Origin: Coprinus comatus
Lineage: Eukaryota > Basidiomycota > Agaricomycetes > Agaricales > Agaricaceae
Assembly (NCBI GenBank): GCA_034638255.1
Contig: JAWPGT010000014.1
Location: 620,001-684,000, forward strand
DNA length: 64,000 nucleotides
Direction: 5' to 3'
The notes beneath the pieces were generated by a model that worked only from the letters and a program-made list of their open reading frames with translations, was not told where the DNA came from and made no database searches. Shown piece after piece: positions 45,389 to 56,536 of this stretch; the stretch's first letter is position 1; each line of letters starts with the position of its first letter. The position numbers and the translations under genes are program-made.

Positions 45389-46628
45389 ATGTCGCTATCT
45401 GTTCATTCAGCAGCACAGTCTAGTACGTAGCATTAAATGTCAACATTTGTTAAATCAACTTATCCGTTATCTTTCTAGATCAATTTTTATTACTTCGTAT
45501 GCTCGTTACTGAGAATCCAGCACTTGTAAATTCACTCGATGAGGTATGATCTCAGAATATACAAACTTGCTTTCCAACTAAACTATCCATTAGGATGAAC
45601 GCACTCCTCTTCATTGGGCAGCTTCATCAGGCTCCATTGACATAGTGCGATTCCTCATCGATCAAAAGGCCGAAGTAGACAAGCCTGATAGCAGCGGTTG
45701 GTCAGCGCTCCATATAGCAGGTAAAGAATAGCATTATCCCAGAAGCATAGTACCTCTAACGGTGTCACAGTCAGCGCGGGGCACGAAGGAATCGTCCAAG
45801 AATTGATCGGTGCGGGCGCTGATATCAATAAGTGCGAAAGTACCATTTATTCTATGTCTAACTAAACTAAGAAAACTCAAAGGAAAAATGATAAAGGATT
45901 AACTCCATTGTCTGTGTTCTCTCTCTTAAACGTCAATTATGCTCTAGATTCGAACAGCTTCATAGACATTATGCAGCTTCCAAAACTCGCATAGATGTAG
46001 GTTCTCAACCAACCACAGTTTGCCTTGTGCTGACGACTTGCTCAGATTGGCAGACTGCTAATTTCTAGAGGAGCAGACGTACGTATCCTTGACACTACAA
46101 TTCATGACCGAGGAGTTCTTACCACGGAGCAGATAAATGCCAGGGACAAGGCAAACCAGCTACCTCTGTATGCATCGTAGGCTTCTTTTTCCCTTTCCAT
46201 TTCTCACCCCATTTCTCCTCAGTCATCGTGCAGCCACTACCGGCTCTGTGGGTTTCATCCGTCTTTTATTGGATTCATCAACACCTTCCAATAAGTTACG
46301 TCTCAACACAGGCGATCGGATTGGTAAATCTCCCGCAATGATCCACTGTATGTTCACTCAATGCCTTGCTATTTATTTTCTCAAGGAAATACACCACTGC
46401 ATCTCGCGATGGATTCGGCTCACGCTGAAGCCGCTGTTCTCCTGATTAATGCCGGTGCAGATCGCACACGCGTAGGTTCTTCGAGGCTATTTGACGGCCC
46501 AATGTACTGATAAACTCATACCGTAGATGAATTTAGACGGTGAAGCACCCGAGGAAGTGCAAGGAGTTGGAGGGACTGAGCAGAAGAACGCCTTGAAACA
46601 TGTCATTGATTCATGTGGAAAGCCCTGA
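45389..46628 (+). CDS. NAS6: Gankyrin-like ankyrin protein, 26S proteasome chaperone
   Basis: Ankyrin-repeat chaperone (Nas6/PSMD10) that holds the Rpt3 C-domain during assembly of the 19S base. Eleven exons: 45389-45422, 45479-45543, 45594-45720, 45771-45831, 45883-45909, 45966-45996, 46046-46078, 46133-46167, 46223-46323, 46386-46471, 46527-46628. They total 702 nt (233 aa), close to human gankyrin (226 aa). Repeats are read as DERTPLHWAASSGSIDIVRF, SGWSALHIAVSAGHEGIV, KGLTPLHYAASKTRIDIGRL, NQLPLHRAATTGSVGFIRLL and GNTPLHLAMDSAHAEAAVLL. The C-terminus NLDGEAPEEVQGVGGTEQK matches the Nas6 type rather than generic ankyrin proteins. Intact. Confidence 0.9.
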
Positions 46629-47472
46629 AAATTTATTATCAATTATGGGTGCGTTATCTATTCGCAGTAGTGCGAACATTTTTGTGGATCTCGAGCTCAG
46701 CCTCTCCGTGAGCTAATGTATACTTCTTTGATACCTGACGGTTGGACCATTGATGTTTCCTCATGACTCGTGGTACGTCAAGAACCAACCAATACCCCTC
46801 CAGTCTTTCCCGTGAGTATTGGGGTAAAAATACAAATACTGAGCTACCACCGCGGACAACCACAGCACTTAATAGGGCGATCTATTCCCGGAACTTTAAA
46901 GTGCGCGCCTACAACTCAACGGACCGATTATGATTGCCAAATTCTTTGGCTAGTGAACTCAGTAAAGCGGTTTGAAGTCTGTGGCCGTGAGTTTGCTGAA
47001 CAACGGGCGCAAGGATCTTGGAAAGATCGTGCTCAGCCTCCAAATGACCAACAGTTGCATTATCAATCATCTTATGTTCAATACTCTTTCTTACGAAATG
47101 GCCGTTACCTGCCGATCCTCCGGGCTATTGCGTCAAACCTGTAGTCTGCACTAGAGTGCACAGCTTTGCGTTCATTTTTTCATTATCTACATTCCTACAC
47201 AAATGAAGTGGACTTGATGAAACCTCCTAGCTGACACTCTTCTCAAATTAGTGGAGCATTAACTTCACATCTCATCATAGGGACCCCTCCGCCTTACTTC
47301 CACCCTCTTCCATTTTTCCAGACCTGTCCGGTAATAACATAATGGCTCCGCTCTCTCGTTTCTCCAAAGCCAAGACCCCAATCAGCCATCTATATTATTT
47401 GCGCTCAAAAGCATACGACTCTTTTTACTTTTTACTCACCCGGGCTTCTCCAATGATAATGCTGATCATGGG
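46629..47472. other. Intergenic region, nothing recognised
   Basis: An 840-bp stretch between NAS6 and the secreted protein at 47473-47985. The frame at 46770-47144 (124 codons) has neither domain nor splice structure. Confidence 0.35.
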
Positions 47473-47985
47473 CTAAGCCAAGAATCTCTTCATCCGAAAA
47501 TCCCTCGGATGAGTACGTTCGTATCTAACGGACCTATTCCCTGAACCAACGGTGCCCAGACGATTCGTAGGCGTAGGATGACCATAACCTCCTTCTTTTC
47601 TGGGCTGAACCATCCTCTCAATGTAACTTTCCTCTCTTTCTCCTCTTCTTCCTTCGGGTTCTTGCCTTGTCGCATTGACTTTGACGTTATCATCTCCGAT
47701 AACCATTGTTTCGGTATTGGTATTGGTGTTATCGTCTACTTTAGCACGACCACGAGGAACTGGAGGAGTTTTAACTCTAGTGTTCGTGCCAATATCAATC
47801 TCTTTGTCCCAATAATTCGGTTCTAGACGGGATATTAATCGTTTCCCAGCTCTGAAGTCCATGTTTTGTCGGGGAATTATGGCTGCATTGACGGTGGTTA
47901 TACCCATTCCCATATCTCCCATCAGACTATCCCCAGTTAAGAGGAGGAGAAAGAGGGTGAAGATTGTTGACATGAAGAATTGCAT
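47473..47985 (-). CDS. Small secreted protein with dibasic sites
   Basis: Unrecognised 170-residue protein in one exon, ATG at 47985. A hydrophobic leader (FFMSTIFTLFLLLLTGDSLM) with a probable cleavage near VNAA-I precedes an Arg/Asn/Glu-rich, cysteine-free body containing a NTNTNTET run. KR pairs in DFRAGKRLIS and, close to the C-terminus, FRMKRFLA could be Kex2-type processing sites, so it may be a precursor of a secreted peptide (inference). It ends four residues after the last KR. It is not near a receptor gene, and a structural role is equally possible. Confidence 0.5.
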   Translation of the reverse strand: MQFFMSTIFTLFLLLLTGDSLMGDMGMGITTVNAAIIPRQNMDFRAGKRLISRLEPNYWDKEIDIGTNTRVKTPPVPRGRAKVDDNTNTNTETMVIGDDNVKVNATRQEPEGRRGEREESYIERMVQPRKEGGYGHPTPTNRLGTVGSGNRSVRYERTHPRDFRMKRFLA

Positions 47986-50351
47986 TTTTTGTGGTCGGCG
48001 TGGTAAGAGTCGGAGGTCGGTTGTCGATTAATGATTTACGGATATATTTATTCTTCACCAGGAAGATGGGGAGGGAGAGGAAGTATAAAAAAGACAAAGA
48101 CCGACCCTGCGGTTTGTCGGGAGAGGGGATGAAGGAAGAGTAGACGAAGACCTGTCCGTTGGGGGGTGTAATTCACTGATACGGGGGTTATTTTATAGTA
48201 TGTTTGTCCCAGCCTATGGCTCCACCAGCAAACCCTCAAACGAGATTCATAGTATACAGTTGTTAAGTTGTTACCCTCAAACTTTAGACCTTTAGGCATA
48301 CACATATGCATTTTATGGTTTTAGTTTTTTAGTTTTAGTTTTTGTTGTAAGAGTTCCCTACCCCCCTTGCTTCAGAGTGATAGGTGATACGTTGACAACT
48401 GATATAGATTTGATTACAGGGTTATACTTAATGGTAGAGTCTAGGCAACGTTTACACATATAGTATTTGAAATTGGAAACTATAACTATTTGATGTGTTT
48501 TGTGTTTGTGTTTTTGATGTCATTTTTGAAAGTGTAACTTAATAGATATTGTATATTAGGGGATATAGTGTAGATGGAGTTATCTTCAATGCACTGCTAG
48601 TATATTGTATATCATGCAACAACATCGGGCTCGGTGTTATGGTTAATTCTTAAATTCTAAATCGATTTTTGATTTTGTTTACAGTATTCGATGGATATTA
48701 ATATTTGAATGTGACAAACTTGTGCGGCGCGTGCCCGCTTATAATGGTCCGAATCTGGATATGATGCGTATTTTCTACCATAAAAGGATCATTATCCGAC
48801 ACTCGACACTTCAACAAAACATGAATCGTTTTTCGTGGTGGCATGTAACAGCTTGTTGTGTGTGTATAGTATCTCTAACTCTTCCAAAGAAGTTCCTTGA
48901 CGCAGATGCAAATATAAAGACAAAAATACAAATACAAATACAAATGTATATGTGATGTATATACATTGAACGAAAAAGATCAAACTTGTTTGAGTCGATG
49001 GGTACTTTCCAGCATCCTAATTTACTCCGCTTACAAATGAGACCAAGGACCAAGTTCCTGCCCGAAACCTTTTTTATATATAACCTCCGAATATTATTAA
49101 ACCCAAAGCATTAAATATAAACAATTTAATTTTAATTGTATATACCATGACGCCACTCGTAATTATAAAAAAAACCAGACTAAAACGTGTGTGTGTAGTA
49201 TGTAGGTAGGGTGGATGTAAGTAATAAGTATATGGACTTCTTACTAGGATTTAGGATAAGATCAAGAGGATACTGATCGGAACCGGGACAGGAAAACGGA
49301 GGTTAATTTGATGCGTCATTCCTTTGATGCGACAATTTGATATCGGATCATTCATCCCCCTGAGGCCTTTAATGGACGGAACCAATAACATCACACAGGT
49401 TTTGTATAACATAAGCTGGAACAGCAACAATAAAAAAAGGATTTACTTATTTCTGTTCATGGATATTCTATATAGGTCCCTTAGGTTCTATATCGGTTTA
49501 TAGTCTACACACCTCAAATATCTTACCGACTTATACTTTATCTTTGATCTTTTATGTTATAGTTTAGGCTCGTCTCTTTTGATACTGATATTGATACTTT
49601 GATGCGTGAGGCAACTCGGAATTCGGGACTCGGGACTCGGATGTAGTACGTACAAGTAATAAGCTCCCTCCACTTTTGCCAACAGATTGAATATTGAATA
49701 TTAAATATTGACGACAGACCGATTGATGTTACTGTATTTATCAATTCGGATTCTAGGAAAATATTAACCACACACTGCCCACAATCCAATAATCAACTCA
49801 ACTCGTATATGTCATTCGATTACGCTGTGTACATTTCTAGTATATGTACATACACAAACGCAGACCTAGTATATAGTAATAATCGAAATTCGTATCACTA
49901 TTTTATGTTTATTTAAATTTTCTAATTGGGATGAAAACGAAGAAGGAGAAAAAGCGAAGGCACAAATAGAATCTATAATGCACGATTTAACTATCTATAT
50001 ATAATAAAAAACGAATCATAACACATATATCATGATAATGGAAAGCCTGTCAATCAATCAAAACACTTTTCTCTGGTTCTCTATGAAACGATCCAAACAA
50101 AGTGTAATGTAATAACAACAAAGTACAATACCAAATGTTAATAATAATAAAAACCTTTTTTAAAAACGAAAAACGTCAACCAATAATCTTAAAGAAAAGT
50201 CACAATCCAATTTTAATCTGGATATATGCAGAAGGCGAACGAACGAAAGGGTTGAGAAAAAAATGGAAGTGGGTCTTTGAACGAAAGGCGAAGGACGATG
50301 AACGATGAACGATGAGTGAGGCTGTAAGTAGAAGAGCCGGGGTGTATTGTT
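47986..50351. other. 2.4-kb AT-rich intergenic region
   Basis: AT-rich with homopolymer and TTTAGTTTT/AAATAC-type runs (48310-48345, 48908-48945), and no supported coding frame. It probably contains the promoter of the small secreted protein on the left and the 3' UTR of the terpene synthase on the right. Confidence 0.5.
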
Positions 50352-51746
50352 TCAATCTTGTGCATGAGATCCAGGAGCAACTTTAAGTGCGGACATAAGC
50401 TTGACGAATCGACTTTCTTTAACGTTTGCACCATTCTTGCCGAAATAACGTTCAGTTTCGAAAGACCAATGTAGCGAGCCTATAAAAAATAATATCATGA
50501 GTTTAACTGGGAGTGTGAATGAAATGAAAAGGTCGTACCGCAGATCCAATTTTTCAATCCATCAATATACAATGCAACCCAACCATTAACTTTGTCGGAT
50601 CCGAAATCTGGGACATGTTTTGTACGTAATTCCTCAAATCCCTCGATACATTGGCGACATTTTTCACCAACGAAATCGATTGCTTGTTGATGAGTGAGAT
50701 TTTTGTGGTACATAACAATAGGGATCATGTTATGCGTGCGATCGTTGCGAGATTGTTCGACATTCCAAGAGAAAATATCCTGAAGGTATAGATACATCGT
50801 TTAACACAACGCACTTGACTACAAGCCGAAGGGTTAGGACGTACGTTAGACCAAGTCACCAAGTCGTTAGTATATTCTTCCAATTGTTGAATAACTGGAT
50901 GGTTCGAGACTTCATCAGGAAAATCGAAACCATTGGCAAACTCGATAAGTTGGAAGCAAGGCTTGCAACCGCTGGTATCACGACGAACACGAATATAATC
51001 CTCAAGGGTGGGGATAGTACCCATGAGACGGTCATGGGATTGAATAGCTACGGCCTTGAAGAAGAGATCCATAGTATGGATGAAGCGACGTTGACATCCT
51101 GGACCGGCATCAGCAGCGAAACGACCGAAGAATCTAGGGAGGTAGAAAAAGGTTTCAATAAAGGACCGATGATTGTGATAAAGGAATGGACTTGCGATTT
51201 AGTCAAGATACCCGCTTTTTTATCAGTGACAAAGTTCTCGGGATCGAGCATCGCACCAATACAAGTTTCATGCATGCCTATAGTATCCGTAACGTCGAAC
51301 TCGTCCAACCAATCATCGAGATTAAAGAGATAGTTCATGAAATCATCGCAAACCTTGAGGCGATATGGATTGGCAGCAGGGTAACAAGCTGCGGTGAGAT
51401 CACCGGCTTTGAGACCCATGAACTTGTCCAACTTGGAGCCTGTGTGACCTGCGGTTTCAAGAAGCCATTCCTCGGATTCACGACCAACAGTTTCACGGTG
51501 ATCGTTGCAAACTCGTTCATAAGTACAATGGGAGACCAGATCTGGAAGCATGAAGTCGGCGATAGTGATTGTTGCAAGGAATACGGCTGCAGTGAGGATT
51601 TTTGCACCCTCGGCGACATATTTCTCGTCGGTAGAAAAGGGGGGTACAACTGGAGGTGCACGTGGTGATGCGAGAGTGGGTGCAGGTGAACGAGAATGGG
51701 CACGACAGGGGGAAGAGAAGGGAATAGGACCGGGAGTCTGAAGCAT
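50352..51746 (-). CDS. Sesquiterpene synthase, protoilludene-synthase-like
   Basis: Class I terpene cyclase converting farnesyl diphosphate to a sesquiterpene; its sequence looks like the basidiomycete delta-6-protoilludene/pentalenene-type clade. Four exons: 51196-51746, 50845-51133, 50539-50779, 50352-50479, 402 aa from the ATG at 51746. Starting at the internal ATG at 51551 gives 337 aa, the usual size, so the Pro/Ser-rich first 65 residues may be partly intron or non-coding. Motifs: DDWLD(EFD) metal-binding Asp-rich motif, NDIFSWNVE (NSE triad) and the ERYFGKNG Arg-Tyr sensor, with DLTAACYP and RRDTSGCKPC around the pocket. Intron 1 (51134-51195) has a GC donor. No P450 or transporter neighbours, so it stands alone here. 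The product cannot be predicted. Confidence 0.9.
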
Positions 51747-51865
51747 CACGGCGTGTATTGTCAGAAAGAAAGTGAAAGATGTTGAACAAAAGGCAGAAGT
51801 TGTAACAAGGTTGGCAGACGGTGAGGTGGGCCGTTGGGGGATATCCAGTCCGTTCGTTGACAGGT

Positions 51866-51873
51866 TTATATAT
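51866..51873 (-). promoter_or_regulatory. TATA box of the terpene synthase
   Basis: A TATATAAA element on the minus strand lies about 120 bp upstream of the ATG at 51746. It argues against using the more distal frame opening at 51917, which lies upstream of it. Confidence 0.5.
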
Positions 51874-51917
51874 TCTGGGATTGATAACTGTCTTGAGCCT
51901 AGTTTATCCGCAATCAC

Positions 51918-52482
51918 AATACTTGTGGAATGTAGATTGGTGCGACGACCATCCGTGTATTGTTCACGGCACAGGGTCCTTTATCTTTGCTTGGACCGAC
52001 ACTAATGCCTTATTCTGTGTTTTCAACCAGAGAAAGATCTGATGACACAGTGAGACCGTATTGACAACTGTCAAAATGTGCTGTCACTCCGTATTTTTAG
52101 CCAAGTCAAGTCTCCAAGTTCAAACATTCAAGTCAAGCAAATATAAGTCACAAAATAGATCCCATTTTCTGGCACAGATAGACAGTCCAAGCGTCCAAAA
52201 ATAAATACCACGGCCATAGAGTAGCAAGCTTATTGTTTTCCACATCATCAGCAAAAAAAAATGTGGAGACGTTGAACGGCCCATGTGTAGAGTTTCAGGA
52301 ACTGTGTGGCTGATTAAGTTTGTGTTAGTGGAGGTTAGTGGTCTGGTCTAAGGGTCATTAAGCGAACTGGAGTTCCGACTCCGGAGCATTCGGACGCCGT
52401 TGATTAACAAGAACAAATGGTAGATCACGTGAAACCAATAATGTGACAACTTGAAGTTATTGGCACACGACGCTAGGACACC
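51918..52482. other. Divergent promoter region
   Basis: This lies between the terpene synthase and the RING-variant gene. Contains an A-run (52253-52261). No gene or recognised regulatory repeat. Confidence 0.45.
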
Positions 52483-54636
52483 ATGGCCGCCGTCTACCAA
52501 CATCCTACGTCTGCTCTAAGCGACACACAGACCACCCAGACCATTCCGCAACGACGACGCAGAGAATCAATTGAAGTCATCGACGTTGACTCTCTCGATG
52601 ATGACTTATATCAACATCATCGACAACCTACACCCGGTCCCTCTCGACCTGCTCAACGAAGACGTCTATCAACTCCTCCTTCAGAGGTTATCTCGCTTTT
52701 AGACAGCGATGACGATGACGACGAGGTCAACAACAATCAAAGACCAGGTAAAATATTTCTCAAGTCCATTTCTGGTCCGGACGGAGACTAACAATAACAT
52801 TTCGCTACTGGAAACCAAGTACAAAGCCGTCTACGGTCTCCACCACTCAGAAACAGGCCTTTACCTTATGTACCTCCAGTACCTCCGATTCCTGGTCACT
52901 ATGCTGGTCAAAGTTCATTTCCTATGCGAAGACATCCACCACCTCCTTACCAAGTACCTCCGCCAATCGTTCGACCAAATGACCAACCGTTTCCTTTTGA
53001 GGCTAACCTCCAACGCCAACGTCAACGCGGACCAACACCAGGTTCTTCGAATCACGGCCATAATCACAATAATGTCCATCTACTTCCACCACGACCATTC
53101 CAAGCAGCTCCGCCATCCCACCATGTACCTGCATTAGGTCTAGGAGGTGCATTAATTGCTCAAAATCGCGCCAGATATAATCAGACAGGATTTCTTGGTC
53201 GTTTAGGTATATTGGGAGGCATGAACCGAGTTATAGGAGACATTGGACAAGAAGAAGCACCTCGAAGAGGTACTCTAAATTATTTTTCTCTCGGGAATTT
53301 TGGTTTATTTAATAATAATAACCAAATGGAAGAAGACGAAGACGATCAAGATAGATCATTGGCTTTACGGCTTTTTGCCGAAGATGGAGGATTCAGGGAT
53401 TTAGACCCTGCTTATAATCCTGCTAGGGCTTATATTCGAAGCGAATATCTTCGAAGGAGAAATGCGAATGAAGAACCAGCTTATAAGCCTGAATACACTC
53501 ACCCTAAACTTCCAGAACCTGGATTTGGTTACGATTTTGTACCAAAACCACCACCGGAAGTTATTGATATTCTTACATCACCCTCTATTCGTCACAAGAA
53601 ACTACCGAAATCAAGTCAAGACGAACCTATCATTATTGACGATGATGATGATGATGATAATCACCACCCTTCTTACTCTGTACCTTCGTCTCCCTCGGCT
53701 GTGGAACCATCAACGTCAGCATCGGCTAAGAAATCTCATATTCCATTCCCAGAATCACCAACAACTCCCACAAATCAAATAATCTTAGCTTGTGCACGCT
53801 GTTTAGATCCATTAGTCTTAGGAGCTAAATTGACTTTGGAGGAACAGAAGAATAGACGGATATGGGGTTTACGATGTGGACATCTTATTGATGGAAAATG
53901 TCTTAAAGAACTTGGTCAACCAAAGGAAAGATTTATCTTTTCTGACGCTGCTACTACCGCGACAACTACCGGGACCACTACAGCTACTCCCATTATCGAT
54001 AGGAAAGGGAAAGGGAAGGCTAGAGATGTTGATATTGCCAATTTGACAATTAGTGAAGGAAATCATGAATATGTTAACCCTAACCCTAATCTTCAACCTC
54101 CGCACACACAACCACAACAACCCATAAATGACAATTCCAATTCCGGTTCCGGTCCTACTAGTATTCGGTCAAGGTTACGATCTAGTCGTGTTCAAACTCA
54201 AGTTCCTAAACCTTCTATCGTCACTACTCCTACTTCTGCTTCATCATCCTCATCCTCATATACACCTTCAACAAGGAAACGAAGTAATACCAGAAAATCA
54301 AAAAAGCAACAAGAACAACCACTTTTAACGGGAATAGATCCACCACCTGAATTTATATGGTATTGTCCGGTGAATGGATGTGGAAAGGCTCATAGAAGTA
54401 TTAAAATCAATAATGAATGGGTTCCGTATCGTGATGATGGAGATTATGGAATTTCTTCATCAAATAATGGTAACAATGGTAGTGGAAGAGGTAGAGGTAG
54501 AGGTGGAAGAGGTGGTAGAGGTAGAGGTGTGAGAAGTAGAAGTGGTAGAGGTGGAATAAGAGGAAGAGGGAATGTGGGTATGAGATTGGTGGTGGATCCT
54601 GATGGTCCGAAAGGTGTTATTCCGTTGTTTTTGTGA
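52483..54636 (+). CDS. SIM-rich RING-variant protein with RGG tail
   Basis: Two exons (52483-52747, 52820-54636), 2082 nt, 693 aa. It carries four stretches that look like SUMO-interaction motifs (short Val/Ile run next to acidic residues): IEVIDVDSLDDD (about 30), VISLLDSDDDDDE (about 69), PEVIDILTS (about 333) and PIIIDDDDDDD (about 357). A RING-like Cys/His pattern follows: CARC at 412-415, RCGHLIDGKC at 440-448 and, after a long disordered insertion, CPVNGCGKAH at 603-612. The last 70 residues contain GRGRGRGG/RGG repeats as in RNA-binding tails, then GVIPLFL. Several SIMs plus RING is the plan of SUMO-targeted ubiquitin ligases (Slx5/RNF4). I infer that role; it is not proven. Nuclear location is likely. 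A basidiomycete-specific family otherwise unknown to me. Confidence 0.75.
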
Positions 54637-54873
54637 TTTCTTTTATTTTATTTTTCTTTCTTTCTTTCTTTTTCAATGAATTCATTCAAAGAGAAAGGAA
54701 TAAGAATGAAAGAGGATGTGGGAATGAGAATGAAGCTTTCTTTTTGATCTTTTATTTGGCATTTTTTTTTTTGCATTTTTTTTTTTTTTGCATTTATTTT
54801 TTCCTTCTTTTATCTCTCTCTACTTACTATTGTATTTACATATGTGTTTTAATTTTTACATGTATTCAAGTTC

Positions 54874-54913
<40 letters not shown>

Positions 54914-55445
54914 TGTTGGTTTACATATGTGTTTTCGTATGTCACATGTATTCAAGCTCATTTCAAGCTTAGTCTTCAAATTTCTGAAATCCCAAAACCT
55001 ATCCCTCCGCATTTTTTTTTTTTCGTGAGCAGCCTTTTTTAGTAAAGATTTTTTTTTCTCTTCTATTTTTTCTCTTCATTATTGAGCTACATATACGTAC
55101 TTACAAACGAACTTATACTCTACATCCTAACGCAAGCATCACACTCAAGGAACGCGAGTTCGAAATCCCAAAACCATATCCATTTTTCAATTTTTTAGTC
55201 GTGAGTAGCCTTGACACTCGAGTATTTCAGGCCTTTTCTCTCAGCACGTTACCACGTAAAGGGAAATAACTGCTTACAGCTGTGATTGGTGGTTTATCTG
55301 TAATAGTAGACCCAAGAAAAAAAAAGTTTTTTTAAGTGCTTATGTAATGAACAGAATCGATCGGATCCATTTCCAGGCTAACTAGTAACTGCCGAAAAAA
55401 GCGAAAAAAAGGACATGAAATCTCCCATAATTCTTCTTCTTTCAA
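54637..55445. other. T-rich convergent 3' region
   Basis: 810 bp between the stop of the RING-variant gene and the stop of the IFI6-like gene. Full of T-runs and a long CT microsatellite, with an imperfect direct duplication either side of it. The small frames here are translated low-complexity sequence. Confidence 0.6.
54836..54965 (+). repeat. Imperfect direct repeat flanking a CT microsatellite
   Basis: TTACATATGTGTTTT...ACATGTATTCAAGTTCATTT at 54836 recurs with a few changes at 54921, 85 bp away. The 36-bp CT run (54876-54911) lies between them. This suggests a short tandem duplication followed by, or mediated by, microsatellite expansion. Confidence 0.75.
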
Positions 55446-56536
55446 TCACAAACAAGATCTTGATCTTGTGACAACAAGTCCAAGAATTGAAGCAAGAGCC
55501 GCACTAGCAGCAATTCTCTGATACCAACTCGCCGTCAAAATCATTCCAGCCTTCTGCAAGACAGCAAACCAACTTCCTCTTGCAACCGCTGCACCCCAGA
55601 ATCGACTTTGTGCCCAAGCCGCAGTTGATCCTATAGAGGAAGAGTTGAGTATCAATTGAAACGAACCATCATCTTAAAGTAAAAGTCATATCATTAACAT
55701 ACCTTTAATTGGTCCCAATGGACCAAATCCAAACATGCTCATAATTGGTCGCAGGATTTGTATCTCGGGTAACAGTAACATTGACGCAGCAAAGAGCAGT
55801 GAGGTGAGGACTATCGGATGCTCATCACAAAGAGTTCCTGTCGTTGAAAATTGATAAACGTGAAAAAAAAAATTAATTAAAGACTCCTACCAGTAACGAC
55901 GACCAGGCGTGTAAGCTTGGGCGCCAAAGAATCAAATTGAGCCTCCGCCTTTTCCACTGGAAGAGCCTTGGACAAAAGTTTGATATACACAGGCCTAATC
56001 TTTTCCAACACGTGTTTCACCATCTTTTCCCTATGCTCAGCCCTTTCTGAATGATTATCTGGCAATGGCTGTACGATCTCCCTCTCAAGTTGTTTGTACA
56101 CAACACCAAGTTCCGAAGCTAGAGTCTCAAAAAAGTTTTCAGCACCCATTTCGTGAAGTTCTAGATACCCCATTGTCTCTAGACGGATTTCGCGTGCTTG
56201 ATGAATAAGTTGATTCATCATATCTTTAAACTCCCATACTCCGGTTGAAGTCCCCGCAACTAGATCTGTAACCTTTGAGAGAACTACTTCTCCAGCTTTT
56301 GGACCAACTTTCTGAGCTTTATCCCAGAAATTTTCCAAAGGCTCTTCCCAAGGCCAAGATGGAACCCAACTTGTAATCGACACTACGATGAGTGCTCAGC
56401 ATTTAGGTGCTTCCTACGAATAATTTCAGATGTACTCACTGCTTGCCAAGCGCACGCCCTCCCACTGGAATACAGGGTTCCAGGCAACCGCGCATGTTAC
56501 AGAGTAAAGTAAAGCAATGATACCCAGCCAGCGCAT
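55446..56536 (-). CDS. IFI6/ISG12-like membrane protein with signal peptide
   Basis: Four exons: 56440-56536, 55891-56382, 55703-55837, 55446-55630, 909 nt, 302 aa. The C-terminal 100 residues hold the Gly-rich hydrophobic IFI6/IFI27 (ISG12, Ifi-6-16) signature: FGFGPLGPIKGSTAAWAQ, then GAAVARGSWFAVLQKAGM and a last hydrophobic helix. In animals this family sits in mitochondrial/ER membranes and affects apoptosis. Here it is joined to a 190-residue soluble region rich in helices (VVYKQLEREIVQPLPDNHSE and neighbours) and headed by a signal peptide (MRWLGIIALLYSVTCAVA), so it probably enters the secretory pathway. Fungi lack interferon, so the animal name does not predict function. Frame is open and junctions consistent. 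Confidence 0.8.

Noticed and set aside
51747..51917. Extended terpene synthase start at 51917
   Set aside because: Lies upstream of the TATA element at 51866-51873 and adds sequence unlike the family.
50815..52042. Plus-strand frames of 60-172 codons across the terpene synthase
   Set aside because: Shadows of conserved minus-strand exons; no domain in these frames.
54640..55040. Phe/Leu/Ser-rich frames after the RING-variant gene
   Set aside because: They translate T-runs and CT microsatellite; no conserved content.
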